Positions 1-11,240 of a DNA stretch of 64,000 bases are shown here, in pieces. Made by a program: the position numbers and the translations under genes. The DNA comes from Lytechinus pictus (lineage: Eukaryota > Echinodermata > Echinoidea > Temnopleuroida > Toxopneustidae): contig NC_087252.1 in assembly GCF_037042905.1 (NCBI RefSeq), positions 29,006,994-29,070,993 of the forward strand. The letters are read 5' to 3'. A model generated the notes under the pieces. That model was not told the origin of the DNA. It saw nothing but the letters and a program-made list of their open reading frames with translations, and searched no databases. Numbering within the stretch: the stretch's first letter is position 1; each line of letters begins with the position of its first letter.

Positions 1-654
1 TTCACGTTGCCTGGTATGTGGTTGCACTAGCCTTGTGTGCTTTTGTACTTCCATGACCTATCAAAAACATGATTTTCAAGCTAAAATTCACAAATGTGTG
101 AAATTTCATATTTTTTTCACTGATTCTGGTCAGTTTTGATCTAGTTTAAAGTCTGTTACAAGTTTTGTTGAAAAGACAGACAAAGGTTCAAAATAAGTAG
201 ACAATAAATGCTGCTAAATTATGAGGATTTTATTTTGAAACTGCATTCATTTCTGTTCGTTGTATAATACAAAGATTATCTTAGACAAAATAAGCCAATT
301 TTGATGTTATTTTACTCCAAATAAAAAAAGTAGTACTTTAGACCAATTATTTTAGGAAAAAATAATGATTCATTCTTGGAGATTTGATCACATTGATATT
401 GTGTCAATTTTCGTTGTGAACAGGCAGTCAATAGTCAAGATTGCAACCCTCACCCCACCCACTCATTTTTTCCAATTCTTTTCTAGGCCTCAAAATAGCC
501 TCGTCATTCTGGATTGTATTCCAACAACATCTTGGTTCATTTGAATCAAATAAATAGAGGAATTTTCTTTAGTTAATGATGAATAGATTCTTTACGAATT
601 TATAAATGAATGTGTGAATAAATGTTCTCTTTGATCTATTTACCACCATTACAG
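1..654. other. AT-rich non-coding flank
   Basis: No coding region, RNA gene or recognisable repeat is visible here. The stretch is AT-rich and could be intron or 5' flank of the zinc-finger gene that follows. Confidence 0.5.
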
Positions 655-821
655 TTCTACCATCAGCCCGGCAGCCAGTAGTGGCCCTAGAAGGAAGCCA
701 GCATTGACCATATATGGCAGCTTGTAGTGACCATATAGGAGGCTGCTCGCTGTTACCCCCCGACTTATCAGATCCAAGAGTCGGCTTCCAACCAGGCCCA
801 CACTGGAAAATCCATGGCAGG
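655..821 (+). other. candidate non-coding exon upstream of zinc-finger gene
   Basis: A relatively GC-rich 167-base block is preceded by a pyrimidine-containing acceptor (ttaccaccattacag, ending at 654) and followed by a donor (GG|GTATGC at 822). All three plus frames contain stops, so it would be a 5' untranslated exon of the gene at 1215 or the end of an upstream gene. A second acceptor-like site (tcttggttgcag) lies near 935. The call rests on splice-site appearance and base composition only. Confidence 0.25.
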
Positions 822-1214
822 GTATGCCTTCAAAAATAAGTGCCTTCTTCTTGAAAGAAAAGAACAAATCAAAACAGTCACCTTGAAATTCTGTGTTCCT
901 CTTCTAACCTCCTGTAATGGTGTCTTGGTTGCAGAGGTCTATTACGAGTGAAAACGATCATCAGGAGCATGCAGGAAAAAATATCAGTATCTGTGCCATT
1001 TAAGAAAGTTTATATTATGCTATTTGAAATGAATTTGTAACCATTTTAAGTTAAACAAATTAATCTGTATCAGTACTTGAAAGTTTTGAGTTACCGGTAA
1101 GCTGAACAAAGATGTTCAGTCATTGCTATATATATTTATATTTTTGAAACCTCGAATGCTGAGTACTATATTGAGTTTGCTATTTTTTTTTTAAATTTGT
1201 GATGATCTGGAAAG

Positions 1215-4200
1215 ATGTCCTTGTCATCGGGAAGATCCAATGTCTGTAGCACTTGTGGCAAGTGCTTCAAGCGCCTTGCAGCCTTAGAGAACCATGAAAG
1301 ATTGGCACATCCGAAGGATGAGAGCCTCATCAAAGCTAAGTGTCAAGAGAGGATGGTACCTATGAAGAAAGCAGATGCGAAAAATCCTAAAAAGAAGATC
1401 CTCAAGAAGAAAGAATATCTCTCCGGAAAGGGTACCCTTTGTAGCCATGATCTTCTGCCTCTACAAGGACATGAGAGCCAGAGTAGTATCCTGGTTCAAC
1501 AGGGCTTACCCGGAGGAGTTAGTTTAGCCACAACCAAAGCAGTCATCGGGACATTGTCACAGCGAGGAATAGAAATTCCCAGTTTTCAAACAGGGTTGAA
1601 AATACCTCAAAGTAATTCCAACGGTATTAATCATCACACTCCACTTCCAGAGAAATCAACTAGTAGCAACAATCGACTGAGTCATCAAGCAAGGCTTCCG
1701 AAGTATCTGAATATCACTCAGAATGTCACTCATGGAACATACAGCTGCGCTGATTGCACGGTCTGTGTTGATAGCATAGATTGCCTGTTCGGCCATGACT
1801 GCAGTGTACCAAGCAGCAGAGATTCATCAGAAACCTCTTGTAAAGAATGCGGGTCTGACACAGTCTGTTCTTGCAGCAAGCGTGAGTTTCAACTTGTAGT
1901 TAGAGAAAAAGATCCATGTTGTAACCTATGTGGGAGGGTATTCTTTAATGAGTTGGCCAAGAAGCAACATGCATGTGCAGGTATTGAGAATACTAAATGT
2001 AAGAATAATTTCCCCAGTGTTATTGCCAAGGAACATCATGACGGTCTTCAAAGTGCTTCAAGGGAGTTGTCAAACCCTGCAGGGGAACAGTTTGGTCAAC
2101 ATTTCAAACATGAACCCAGCTTAGATCAGTCTAAGAAACTCCATGCAGTGAAAAGTGAAGTCAAGCTTCCAAATGACAGTGTCAGGTGCCCGTATTGTAA
2201 AAAACTCTTCCGGAATGATCTTTACCTCAATGACCACATGCTCTCTCACAGTGAGCTCCAGAAGTTTGATTGTTTCTATTGTCGCCAGCTCTTCCCAACA
2301 GGTGCCGCTCTGAAAACACACATAGAGGCCTTTCACAGCCAACACTCGCAGGAGACATTACAAGGACAAGAAGCTGCTGGCGTTATATTTACAGACACTG
2401 GACCGAGATGGAAGTGTTCCTTATGCCCCAAAGTATTTTCCTGTAAGAGTAACAGACGGAGACATCAAATGTGGCATTTCGGCATCAGACCCCATTCTTG
2501 TGAATTTTGTGGGGCTGCATTTCGCCAGCGTTGGCAGCTCCAAGCCCATATGAAGACAAAGCGATGCCAGGCTAACAGAGCAAAGACTAAAGTTGCACTT
2601 CCACGACTCACCAATGCTACTACTAATCATTCTCAAACTTCTGATCATAATAAACAAAAGGTTTTCTATGATGAGACTGAAGAAGGAGAGGTACATTTAA
2701 CAGGTAATGTTATCACAGAATCTGTTTCTAAGAGAATCTCCAGTGGTCAATCCCAGGTAAGCCCTACACCTGCAAGTCAGGCTCCACTTCAAGAGCTTGC
2801 TGCTATTCCTACTTCAAGTCTTTCATCATCCATTTCGCACAATCCTGTGACTACCAAGTGCCTTGCTCAACCTGTGTTAGAAAACTTTCCCGAAGATAGA
2901 CCGTTAGACCTGACAAGACTACCAAGCTTAGATCCAGAGCTAGGAGAAACCAAGTCGTTTATTTGCCAAGAATGTGGGAAAACCTGCAAGAGCAATCGAA
3001 ACCTCATGATTCACAGTCGTATCCATACAGGGGAGAGACCATACTCTTGCAGTATGTGCAGCTTGACTTTTCGGCAGTCCCATCACAGGAAGGCTCACAT
3101 GCTCTCCCGACACGGAGTGTATCATCCAATCCAGAAAGCAACCAGGAAGAAAGAGATAGTGGTTATGACAGAGGAAGGAATGAGATACAAGTGTCATTAC
3201 TGCAGCAAAGAACTGATGTCAAGGTCTGGAAGGCGCAAACATGAGAGATGGCATCTTGGATTGAGACCCCACAAGTGCAACAACTGCGGGAATACATTCA
3301 AGCAACTGCAGCATCTCAAGAAGCATCAGATGTCATCAAAGTGTAGGGTAGTGCAGATGAAGTTGATAGAAAGCAAAGATAAGAAAGCCGATGATGTTAA
3401 CAGCAATGATAGGATTGGTCCTCTAACCTCTTGGCATATGATGCAGGTTTTGGCAGAAAATCATCGCAAGAAGAAGGCTCTGGCTCCTAGTGATGAACCT
3501 TCCTTATCCTCAGAAAGTGAAGCACTCCAGATTATGGATGTTCCAAGTGCTGTAGGGCTTATTAGCACGGAACAGTTGAAAGCCAAAGAAAAGGCCAAGA
3601 AACTGGCAGACGATGCCAGCAAAAATGACGAAAATGACAATGTCGTTCACTCTCCTGCACTTGGTGAGTGTTTAGAGGAGATTGGAAACATTACGGAAGA
3701 AGAAAGAGAAGAACCAGAAAGAGTTGGAAGATATGCCCTAGAAAACGATGAACAGGATTTTCTGGGTCCTTCCATCAAGGAAGAAGTGTTTTCTGACATC
3801 GAAGAAGGAGAGATTGTTGATGAGAATGGGCATGCGTCTTACCAAAATTGTGGACCCACTGGGAATTTCCAGCAATGCCAAGACTTTGAAGCTGGAAGTA
3901 GTAATGTCCTCCCCTTGAACCTGACAAATCCTAATAATATGGATTATGGTTATGATGATCCTGAAACGCCTTTCCAGGTTCAATGTCATATCTGTGGTCA
4001 GTATTACAAGACGAGGCAGAACTTGAGCATTCACATGCGAATCCATACGGGTGAGCGCCCTCACTCCTGCTCCATCTGCTTTAAGAAATTCATCCAACCC
4101 CATCACCTGAAAGCCCACCTGAAGTCAAAACACGACATCGTCATGGTAACCCCAAGCAGGCCAATCAGACAAGAAGAGATCATCATGACCCAAGAAGGGA

Positions 4201-4694
4201 TCCGCTACAAGTGCCAGTACTGCCCCAAGCTCTTGTCCTCTAAGAATGGTCGCCAGAAGCACGAGCGATGGCACCTGGGATTGAGACCACACAAGTGTGA
4301 TGCATGTGGGAAGGCATTCAAACAGAGTCACCATCTCAAGAGGCACAAGGCAGGATCTGCCTGCATCCCCCTGGACAAACAACCTATCAAACAAGAGAAT
4401 CCGTCCCCTGAGAAGCCACCTTTACCTCAGTCACCTCCTAACCACCAGTCTTCTCCTCGGACAGCTATGTCACTAGTTCGCGTAGCTCTACCAACTCTGC
4501 CCAAAGACTCTGCAGTTACAGAAGCACTTCCTGGGCAGTTACCATCAGAAAGAATCCCTAATAACTTTGAAACAGCACAGGAGATTCCTCCTCAGGGTTA
4601 CAGGGGTGCAACTCCAGAGTCTGTTGAGGACATGACACCTCAAGACCTCTCTATGCCTTCAACTAAATTGATAGATCTGCACTGTTATGAGTGA
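1215..4694 (+). CDS. multi-C2H2 zinc-finger protein with triplicated four-finger module
   Basis: Uninterrupted ORF of 1159 residues. The ATG has A at -3 and an in-frame TGA 10-12 bases upstream, so the start is well supported. Fingers seen: C2H2 at 11-32, a C2HC at 236-254, then three four-finger modules at 325-451, 584-710 and 924-1050. In each module the first three fingers are C2H2 and the fourth ends in Cys (C2HC). Residues 178-220 form an additional Cys cluster. CtBP-type motifs PLDLT (563-567), PLNLT (900-904) and PQDLS (1142-1146), and SUMO-consensus sites VKSE (312), IKEE (854) and IKQE (1058), lie in the linkers. This predicts a nuclear DNA-binding protein recruiting corepressor; target and orthologue are unknown to me. 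The ag at 1213-1214 after a T-tract suggests upstream untranslated exons. Confidence 0.9.
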   Translation: MSLSSGRSNVCSTCGKCFKRLAALENHERLAHPKDESLIKAKCQERMVPMKKADAKNPKKKILKKKEYLSGKGTLCSHDLLPLQGHESQSSILVQQGLPGGVSLATTKAVIGTLSQRGIEIPSFQTGLKIPQSNSNGINHHTPLPEKSTSSNNRLSHQARLPKYLNITQNVTHGTYSCADCTVCVDSIDCLFGHDCSVPSSRDSSETSCKECGSDTVCSCSKREFQLVVREKDPCCNLCGRVFFNELAKKQHACAGIENTKCKNNFPSVIAKEHHDGLQSASRELSNPAGEQFGQHFKHEPSLDQSKKLHAVKSEVKLPNDSVRCPYCKKLFRNDLYLNDHMLSHSELQKFDCFYCRQLFPTGAALKTHIEAFHSQHSQETLQGQEAAGVIFTDTGPRWKCSLCPKVFSCKSNRRRHQMWHFGIRPHSCEFCGAAFRQRWQLQAHMKTKRCQANRAKTKVALPRLTNATTNHSQTSDHNKQKVFYDETEEGEVHLTGNVITESVSKRISSGQSQVSPTPASQAPLQELAAIPTSSLSSSISHNPVTTKCLAQPVLENFPEDRPLDLTRLPSLDPELGETKSFICQECGKTCKSNRNLMIHSRIHTGERPYSCSMCSLTFRQSHHRKAHMLSRHGVYHPIQKATRKKEIVVMTEEGMRYKCHYCSKELMSRSGRRKHERWHLGLRPHKCNNCGNTFKQLQHLKKHQMSSKCRVVQMKLIESKDKKADDVNSNDRIGPLTSWHMMQVLAENHRKKKALAPSDEPSLSSESEALQIMDVPSAVGLISTEQLKAKEKAKKLADDASKNDENDNVVHSPALGECLEEIGNITEEEREEPERVGRYALENDEQDFLGPSIKEEVFSDIEEGEIVDENGHASYQNCGPTGNFQQCQDFEAGSSNVLPLNLTNPNNMDYGYDDPETPFQVQCHICGQYYKTRQNLSIHMRIHTGERPHSCSICFKKFIQPHHLKAHLKSKHDIVMVTPSRPIRQEEIIMTQEGIRYKCQYCPKLLSSKNGRQKHERWHLGLRPHKCDACGKAFKQSHHLKRHKAGSACIPLDKQPIKQENPSPEKPPLPQSPPNHQSSPRTAMSLVRVALPTLPKDSAVTEALPGQLPSERIPNNFETAQEIPPQGYRGATPESVEDMTPQDLSMPSTKLIDLHCYE

Positions 4695-6126
4695 TCTCAG
4701 CGACAAATCTTACCAAATTAGCCAGTGAAAGCTACAAACTGTCACACACTACCTACCAAATTGCCAATTTGAAATTTACAACATATTAAGGATCTTGGTT
4801 TTCAGACTTTCAACATCTTTTTTTTTCTCCTAATTTGTTTCATGCATCATATCAATCATTTGTTGGGTTTCCCCTTATAACATCTGAATCACCAACCGAA
4901 TGATGTATGTTCCTGATAATTTTCAATGGGCTAAAGTTGTGGGTAAAAACTGTTTTAAAGACTTTATATTACCCTAATTCTTAAAAAAAACTTCCAAGGG
5001 AAAAGAAATTGACGAGGCTGCACACTTTTTGTTACAAAGGCGAAGTATTTTATTGATATCAGTAGGTAGTGGGTATAGGGTACAGAAATTCAGGTCTTTC
5101 TCTTTTTAATAGTGCCTTTGCTGCAGGGAAGTTTTCTTGAAGCTCTGTGGTTTTTTTGTCTGTGTAGAATAGGGAAAGTAAGGAAGGGGAGGAGGAGAAA
5201 ATAAGGTGCGATTTCTTTAGGATATACCTAAATTGGAGTCTTAATTTTGATGAGGATATCATCATGAGGTTTTTTGTGGTCATAAAATATATTGAAAGCA
5301 CTTTACAACAGTGCTTATCAAGACTGGTATTACATTATGCATTGACCAGTTGTTAAAATTTATGGTGAATTTTCATAAACTTTTTTGATTGCATAGGGCT
5401 ACTTCTCCAAAAACGTGATTGTAGATATCCGATTCCTCTTTTCTTTTCTTTTCTTGAGAAGAGCTTGTCATTTTAGTTGGTTTCTATTCAATGGTCTATG
5501 GCATTGATCAATAATGAAATATAAAAGGCTGCTCATTTACGCTGTTGTCAAAACTCTGAACTCTATCTATTTTGAAGTGTTGTTACAAGTTATAATCTAA
5601 ATTATATTTTTCCTTTTCCATTTTCCATACCAAATTCAATATTACATCATGTAATAAACTAATGTATTCCATGTGCTTCCTGTGTATTATAGGCCTATAC
5701 ATGTATATTGTACATATTACATGTATACTTAAAAATCTTGTACCTTAATAGGTGTTTCGGCCTTTTTCAATTTATTGAATAGCATATTTCAGATTATATC
5801 TATAGATAATTCAGAAAAATCTACCCAAAGACAAAGTTATAAGTACTATCAAATATACAGAATTCATAGGAGTAATTGAAATGAATGCATCGTCAAATTC
5901 TATTTTTGTATTGTAAAGATTGTACAGTACTGCCCTTGGTGTGGCAATTTACGCCATTTATATTTCTGTACAGTGATTCGTACTGTATATAGTATTTTCC
6001 TACTTAGGACTTTCTTCAAGATTCTCCTTTTCAAAAAGCCTATACTATGTGCTTATATTCTATGCAATTTCCTTATACATGTACATGTACATTGCAAACC
6101 TTTTGACAGTTCAAGGGTTTTATTTT
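4695..6126 (+). other. 3' flank / probable 3' UTR of zinc-finger gene
   Basis: AT-rich, without ORFs or clear repeats. It probably begins the 3' UTR of the zinc-finger gene. A canonical AATAAA is at 8626-8631 and another at 11865-11870, so a UTR of several kilobases is possible but unproven. Confidence 0.4.
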
Positions 6127-6525
6127 CAATTGGTCTTATACCAATTCATACAAAATTTTACCAACTTGTCTGCTATCGTTTGGTCTACCATCAGTTCTTC
6201 CACTTTCCACATGGTCTAATTGCCATTTTGTCCATTCACCATGTTGTCTAGATACCAGTTGGTCCAATAGCCATTTCGTCCATGTACCATTGGTCTAATT
6301 GGAGTAAGTGTTAATTGGGCAAAATGAATGAAAATAAATGGATATTAGACCAACTTCTTGTGAGACGAAATAGTCATACATACATGTAGACAAACCAGAT
6401 TAGATGAAGTGGTGATTTGATCAAATGGTTTACGGACCAAATAGTTGTTAGACGAACTGTTGATGGATGGAATGGCATTAGACTGAAATGATGAGTGGAT
6501 GAATTGGCAGTAGACAAAATGGCAA
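6127..6525. repeat. foldback element built from degenerate 'TGGTCTAAT/CATTTCGTC' micro-repeats (copy 1)
   Basis: The left half is made of many short units of the type tggtctaat, ccatttcgtcc and accatttggtc. The right half carries their reverse complements (tagacgaaat, gaccaaat, tagaccaac). The whole block therefore folds back on itself around position 6320. A second copy lies at 7562-7957. Confidence 0.7.
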
Positions 6526-6834
6526 TTTACTAATCAAAGCTGCTAATCCAAGAGTCTTGGAACTGTGGTGATTACTGTACTGTACTGTACATATAGATTA
6601 TCAGGAAATTTGAAAATTTGATTAACTTGCCTGCTTCAATGTACTAGTACTATGTGTATACATGTAATGGGCGGTTCCATGATACGAACGGGACATTTCG
6701 ACAACAATTTCTAGTCTCGTAGCAGATTGCTTGAGCAATAGAAAATTATTTTTTGTCAACAATGAAGTTATAGTGGGTAGTCATCTGAAAAACTGATTAC
6801 CAACAAAAAATATTTGATTATGGGTGAATTGAAT

Positions 6835-6900
6835 GTGAAAATGTTGCGTGTCGTACGGGACTCAGAAATGTCCCGTACGTACGACACGCAACATTTTCAC
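6835..6900. repeat. strong imperfect palindrome (hairpin)
   Basis: Arms 6835-6861 and 6870-6900 are reverse complements except for a 4-base GTAC-type insertion in the right arm; the loop is 8 bases. The arms contain cgtacgggac / gtcccgtacg cores. A related short inverted fragment (cgaacgggacatttc) occurs near 6685. Confidence 0.85.
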
Positions 6901-7561
6901 CTATGGACACCATATTTGTCTTGTCACTTTTTCATATAACTTTCAAGTAGTACTTTATTATTACTACAAAACAAACTCAAGTTCCTTGTTTGTTTGGACA
7001 GTTAGTTAGAAAATGTTGTTAAAATGGCTGATTTTTCTAGCATGGAATCGCCCTAATGTCAAATGAGTAAACATAACAATTATAATCTTATAAAAGGGGA
7101 TCTTGATGTTATATTGCGTTTCTAAATCTGAGGCATTCTTAAGTTTTCAGGTAGGACAGTGTATATTTTGTAATTATATACTCTGTGGGTCACTTTTATG
7201 AAGGAATGCTTTATGGAATTTCATATTTGGAAAAAAGTACTTTGCCTAATGTGCAAAATGTGTTTTGTTTGTAATCTCAAGCTGGAAATTCATTGTGTAT
7301 AAGATACTTGTAATTGTCTTCATTTTTTTTTCTTTTTACATGTGAATTATTACATTTGTTCTGATTTCAAAAGTAGTACAAATTTCAAACCCGGGTTTGA
7401 AACTAATGTTGAACTTTTTATTTGTCTTTATTAATTAAGCAGAACTTAATTGTTTCCGTCATGAGGTTGTTGGGGGGGGGGGGTGAGAGAATGGAATTAT
7501 GTCACTTGTACATTTACTCTCACTCATTGATTGATGATGATGATGATAACCAAATGATAAG

Positions 7562-7957
7562 AACAGGGAGCCAACTCGTCCACTCACCACATGGTCTACT
7601 TTCATTTAGCCTAATGCCATTCCGTCCATCAACATTTCATCTAATAATCATTTGGTCCATTAACCATTGGGTCCAATCATCACTTAGTCTAATTACCATT
7701 TCGTCTATGACCATTTCGTCTAATAACCGGTTGGTCTAATATCCATTTCATTTTCATTCATTTTGCACAATTAACACTGAAGTCCAATTAGACCAATGGT
7801 GGACTAAATGGCTATCGGATCAACTGGTTATTAGACGGAATGGCATTGGACTAAATGAAAGTAGACGATGTGGTGAGTGGACAAACTGATGATAGACCAA
7901 ATGAGAGTAGACAAGTTGGCGATTGGACGAATTGGCATTAGACAAATTGGAAATAAA
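7562..7957. repeat. foldback element of micro-repeats (copy 2)
   Basis: Same architecture as the copy at 6127: left-arm units such as catttcgtctaataacc and their reverse complements in the right arm, with the axis near 7760 (around ttgcacaattaacac). Confidence 0.7.
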
Positions 7958-9587
7958 CCGTTCACAGCACCTTGTCAACAGTCAGAGCTGTGGGAATTTC
8001 TGTGATCCCAAATGAGTCTAATTAGGCTGATTCACTTGTATAATGATGATGATATAAACGATAATACTGATAATACAATGTATTTTCAATAATAATGATA
8101 AAGATAATGTTTTTATAATGCTCATTCATTGCTGTGCTCAATTAACAGCTTTTTTTTCTAAACAGGAAGGTATATGAAGTTATTGTGAATTTGATGTAGT
8201 ATTGTATGTAATATACTGAAATTGTACTTGAATTCATGTATTATGGAATTTTGAGAATATATATGCTGTAAACTGGTATTCATGGTATAGATAACATCTT
8301 TCATGTGTTTGATTTTCGGGAGCGATGTCACTTCATGTTCCCAAAATGCAATAATGTCAATTACAAGTTGACCAAAAGTTGATCATATCGATTATTCAAG
8401 TGACCTTGTTATCGTTATTCCAATATCTTTCATTTTGAAAATTCTATGTTGTTGAGTGATTTTGTTGTATAAATCAAATAATGCCTTTGAATCAAATGTT
8501 TCTTTCATGTATGTGTACCATTGATTGTTTTAAATGCATTTCACACAATTGAAAGCTGAGCTTTCATTTGTAAATATACAATGAATTGATGCCTAGTGCT
8601 CATTTGTTCTTGAAAGAAGAAGAAGAATAAAGGAGGTAAATGTAAGCCAAATATTCAGCTACAATAAAAAAAGCTATGATTTTGAAAAAGATGAGTTTTG
8701 TTTACATTTAGCATATCTGAGGGAATTTCAAACGGACCTAATTCATAACTAATTTAATTCTGGTTTGCAGGACATTTTCTCCTTACAAAAAAATGTGTAA
8801 CTGTTTTGAAAAAAAAATAGGTGGGGTGAGGTAGTAAATACCTTACATATATATCATACTCTCTTTATTTTTTTATTATCCTTTTAGATAGTGTTATCAA
8901 AAGTGCAAATTAATCTTAATTAACTACTTCAACAATTCATAAGAGTGGTCCATTATTTCTTGGTAATACAAACTTAGTTCAATAATGTTCTAGTTATCTT
9001 AAAAAAACACATTGGCAACTTCTTAATCTATTTTAAAACTTCACTGTCATGTGTTATTTTTTAATTTGTTTGCTTTCACACAAATTATTGTATTGCTTAT
9101 GTTAGTTACCATACTAAAATGTCTATCATTGTGCCTGTAAAGAAATTGAATTATGACTAATTCAAGCATGTGAGGTTTATGTTTAATTCAGAAAATCAAA
9201 ATTGGGTATGTTGTATGTATAGATCTATGTAAATTGAGTTGTCAAGATAACCAGCAATTTACCGATGTACATATTTTTTCATTTGTTATTTCTCTGCCGA
9301 TTAGGATACATATACGATAAATAATGCGCATTCAAGTCATAATAGCTTATATATACTGCAATGACCAGCTCTATTGGATTTTATTATTGAAAATCATTTG
9401 AACAATGGATGCGAAGATTACTGGATACCGTCACTTGAATTACATGTCTTTCAAAATGTATGCATGGTATTTGAATGATTTGAAATTGTGTAATTATTTA
9501 CTGTTAATTTACGAGTACAGTGAAGTAGAAGTTTCAGTTTCTCTAATGGTTAATGTACAAGAAAATTTCTTGGGGAGGGGTAGACCA
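7958..9587. other. AT-rich non-coding, AATAAA at 8626
   Basis: No coding region or recognisable element is visible. An AATAAA at 8626-8631 followed by G/T-rich sequence is a candidate polyadenylation signal for the zinc-finger gene. Confidence 0.35.
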
Positions 9588-9862
9588 GGGCCCCGTTGTA
9601 CAAAGAGTTACGATTGATCCGATCAATCGTAACTATGGAAAGCCAGCAAAGTCAACATATGAAATGCATGTTTGTTCAAAAAAAAATTCTAGATATGAAT
9701 GCATATCCATAAATTCATTGATTTCTTGACAATTTGGGGTGTTCTCCTTTGATTACAAAGGACATTTTGCAAATTTCCTGTAGAAAAAATTATGACACTG
9801 ATGGATTTCCATAGAGTTACGATTGATCGGATCAATTGTAACTCTTTGTACAATGGGGCCCT
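9588..9862. repeat. MITE, 'GGGCCCCGTCTTACAAAGAG' family (copy 1)
   Basis: Terminal inverted repeats of the type gggcccngtcttacaaagag followed by tacgattgatc at both ends, with an internal segment containing aaagccagcaaagtcaac and aatttcctgtagaaaaaat. The same family recurs at about 9864, 31323, 34055, 38164, 42648 and 51503. It is non-coding. Confidence 0.85.
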
Positions 9863-9863
9863 G

Positions 9864-10134
9864 GTGCCCGTCTTACAAAGAGTTATGATTGATCCAATCA
9901 ATCGTAACTCTATGGAAATCCATCAATGTCATAATTTTTTCTACAGGAAATTTGCAAAATGTCCTTTGTAAACAAAGGAGATCAAACCACATTGTCAAGA
10001 AAACAATGAAGTTATGGATATACATTCATATCTAGAATTTTTTTTTGAACAAACATGCATTTTATATGTCGACTTTGCTGGCTTTCCATCGTTGCGATTG
10101 GTCAGATCAATCGTAACTCTTTGTAAGACGGGCC
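9864..10134. repeat. MITE, same family, inverted relative to copy 1
   Basis: Reverse-complement copy directly adjoining the previous one, so the pair forms a head-to-head composite of about 550 bp with matching outer ends. Confidence 0.85.
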
Positions 10135-10634
10135 ACTGATATATTTTCAACACAGAAACAGCATTAGAATATTGTTTACCTTGATTATTTGTTATTTTTT
10201 GTTAATCCCATCATGCAGTGTGCTTTAATATGTGTTTGTTATTGGAAACTGCTGTTTCGTTTCGTTTTTTTTTTTTTTTTTTTTCATTATTCAATATGCT
10301 TAAAATGATGTGTGTTTTGTATTCCAAAGGAAATAAATGCTGTCCTAGCTGAGGATTTAATGGCCCCTTCTGTATTAATCCACTTTCATTGCAAAAACAG
10401 TGGTGTTTATATACACCAGTGTTTACAGAAGACCACAATAAGCATTTTACACAAGTGGGATATTCATGGTGTTCAACACCCATTTGTGGTGTTCAACACC
10501 TATTGGTGGTGTTATTTTTTGTTATTTTTTATTTTAACATTATTTGGTGTTATGATTTTATAACTCGATGTTGTTTACATTTTTCAACATCTTAGGATGC
10601 AGTTATCTCATATTAACACTGGTTGGTGGTATTA

Positions 10635-11240
10635 TTAAAGGACAAGTCCACCCCAACAAAAATGCTGATTTGAATAGAAAGAGAAAAATCAAACAAGCAT
10701 AACACTGAAAATTTCATCAAAATCGGATGTAAATTAAGAAAGTAATGACATTTTAAAGGTTTCGCTTAATTTCACAAAACTGTTATATGCACACCCTGTT
10801 CGGTATGCAAATGAGGGAACCGATGACATCACCCACTCACTATTTCTTTTGTATTTTATTATATGAAATATTTGGATTTTCTCGTCACTGTCATGTGAAA
10901 CAGAGTTTAATTCCTCCCTGAACACATGGAATTCCATTATTTTAACATTTTGTGGGTTCAAGCAAGGGGGTCCTAATTGTCAAATTCGTAAAAATTGAAA
11001 TATTGTATAATTCAAGCAATAAAAAACAAAAGAAATAGTGAGTGAGTGACATCATCGACTCTCATTTGCATATCACTGAGTTGAGCATATAACTATTTTG
11101 TGAAAAATAAGCGGAACTTTAAAATGTCATAACTTTCTTATTTTACATCCGATTTTGATGAAGTTTTCAGCGTTATTCATGTTTGATTTTTCTCTATTTA
11201 TTTAAATCAACTTTTTTCTGGGGGTGGACTTGACCTTTAA
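10635..11240. repeat. long foldback element, TTAAAGGACAAGTCCACCCC family
   Basis: Begins ttaaaggacaagtccacccc and ends ggggtggacttgacctttaa. The arms continue inward (atttcatcaaaatcggatgt, taagaaagt, patches of actcactatttcttttgta) for roughly 250 bp each. Non-coding. A near-full copy is at 26265-26874, and relics are at 11938 and 12887. Confidence 0.85.

Noticed and set aside
6127-7957. CRISPR-like array
   Set aside because: Short repeats are degenerate, in both orientations, without uniform spacers, and the DNA is eukaryotic.
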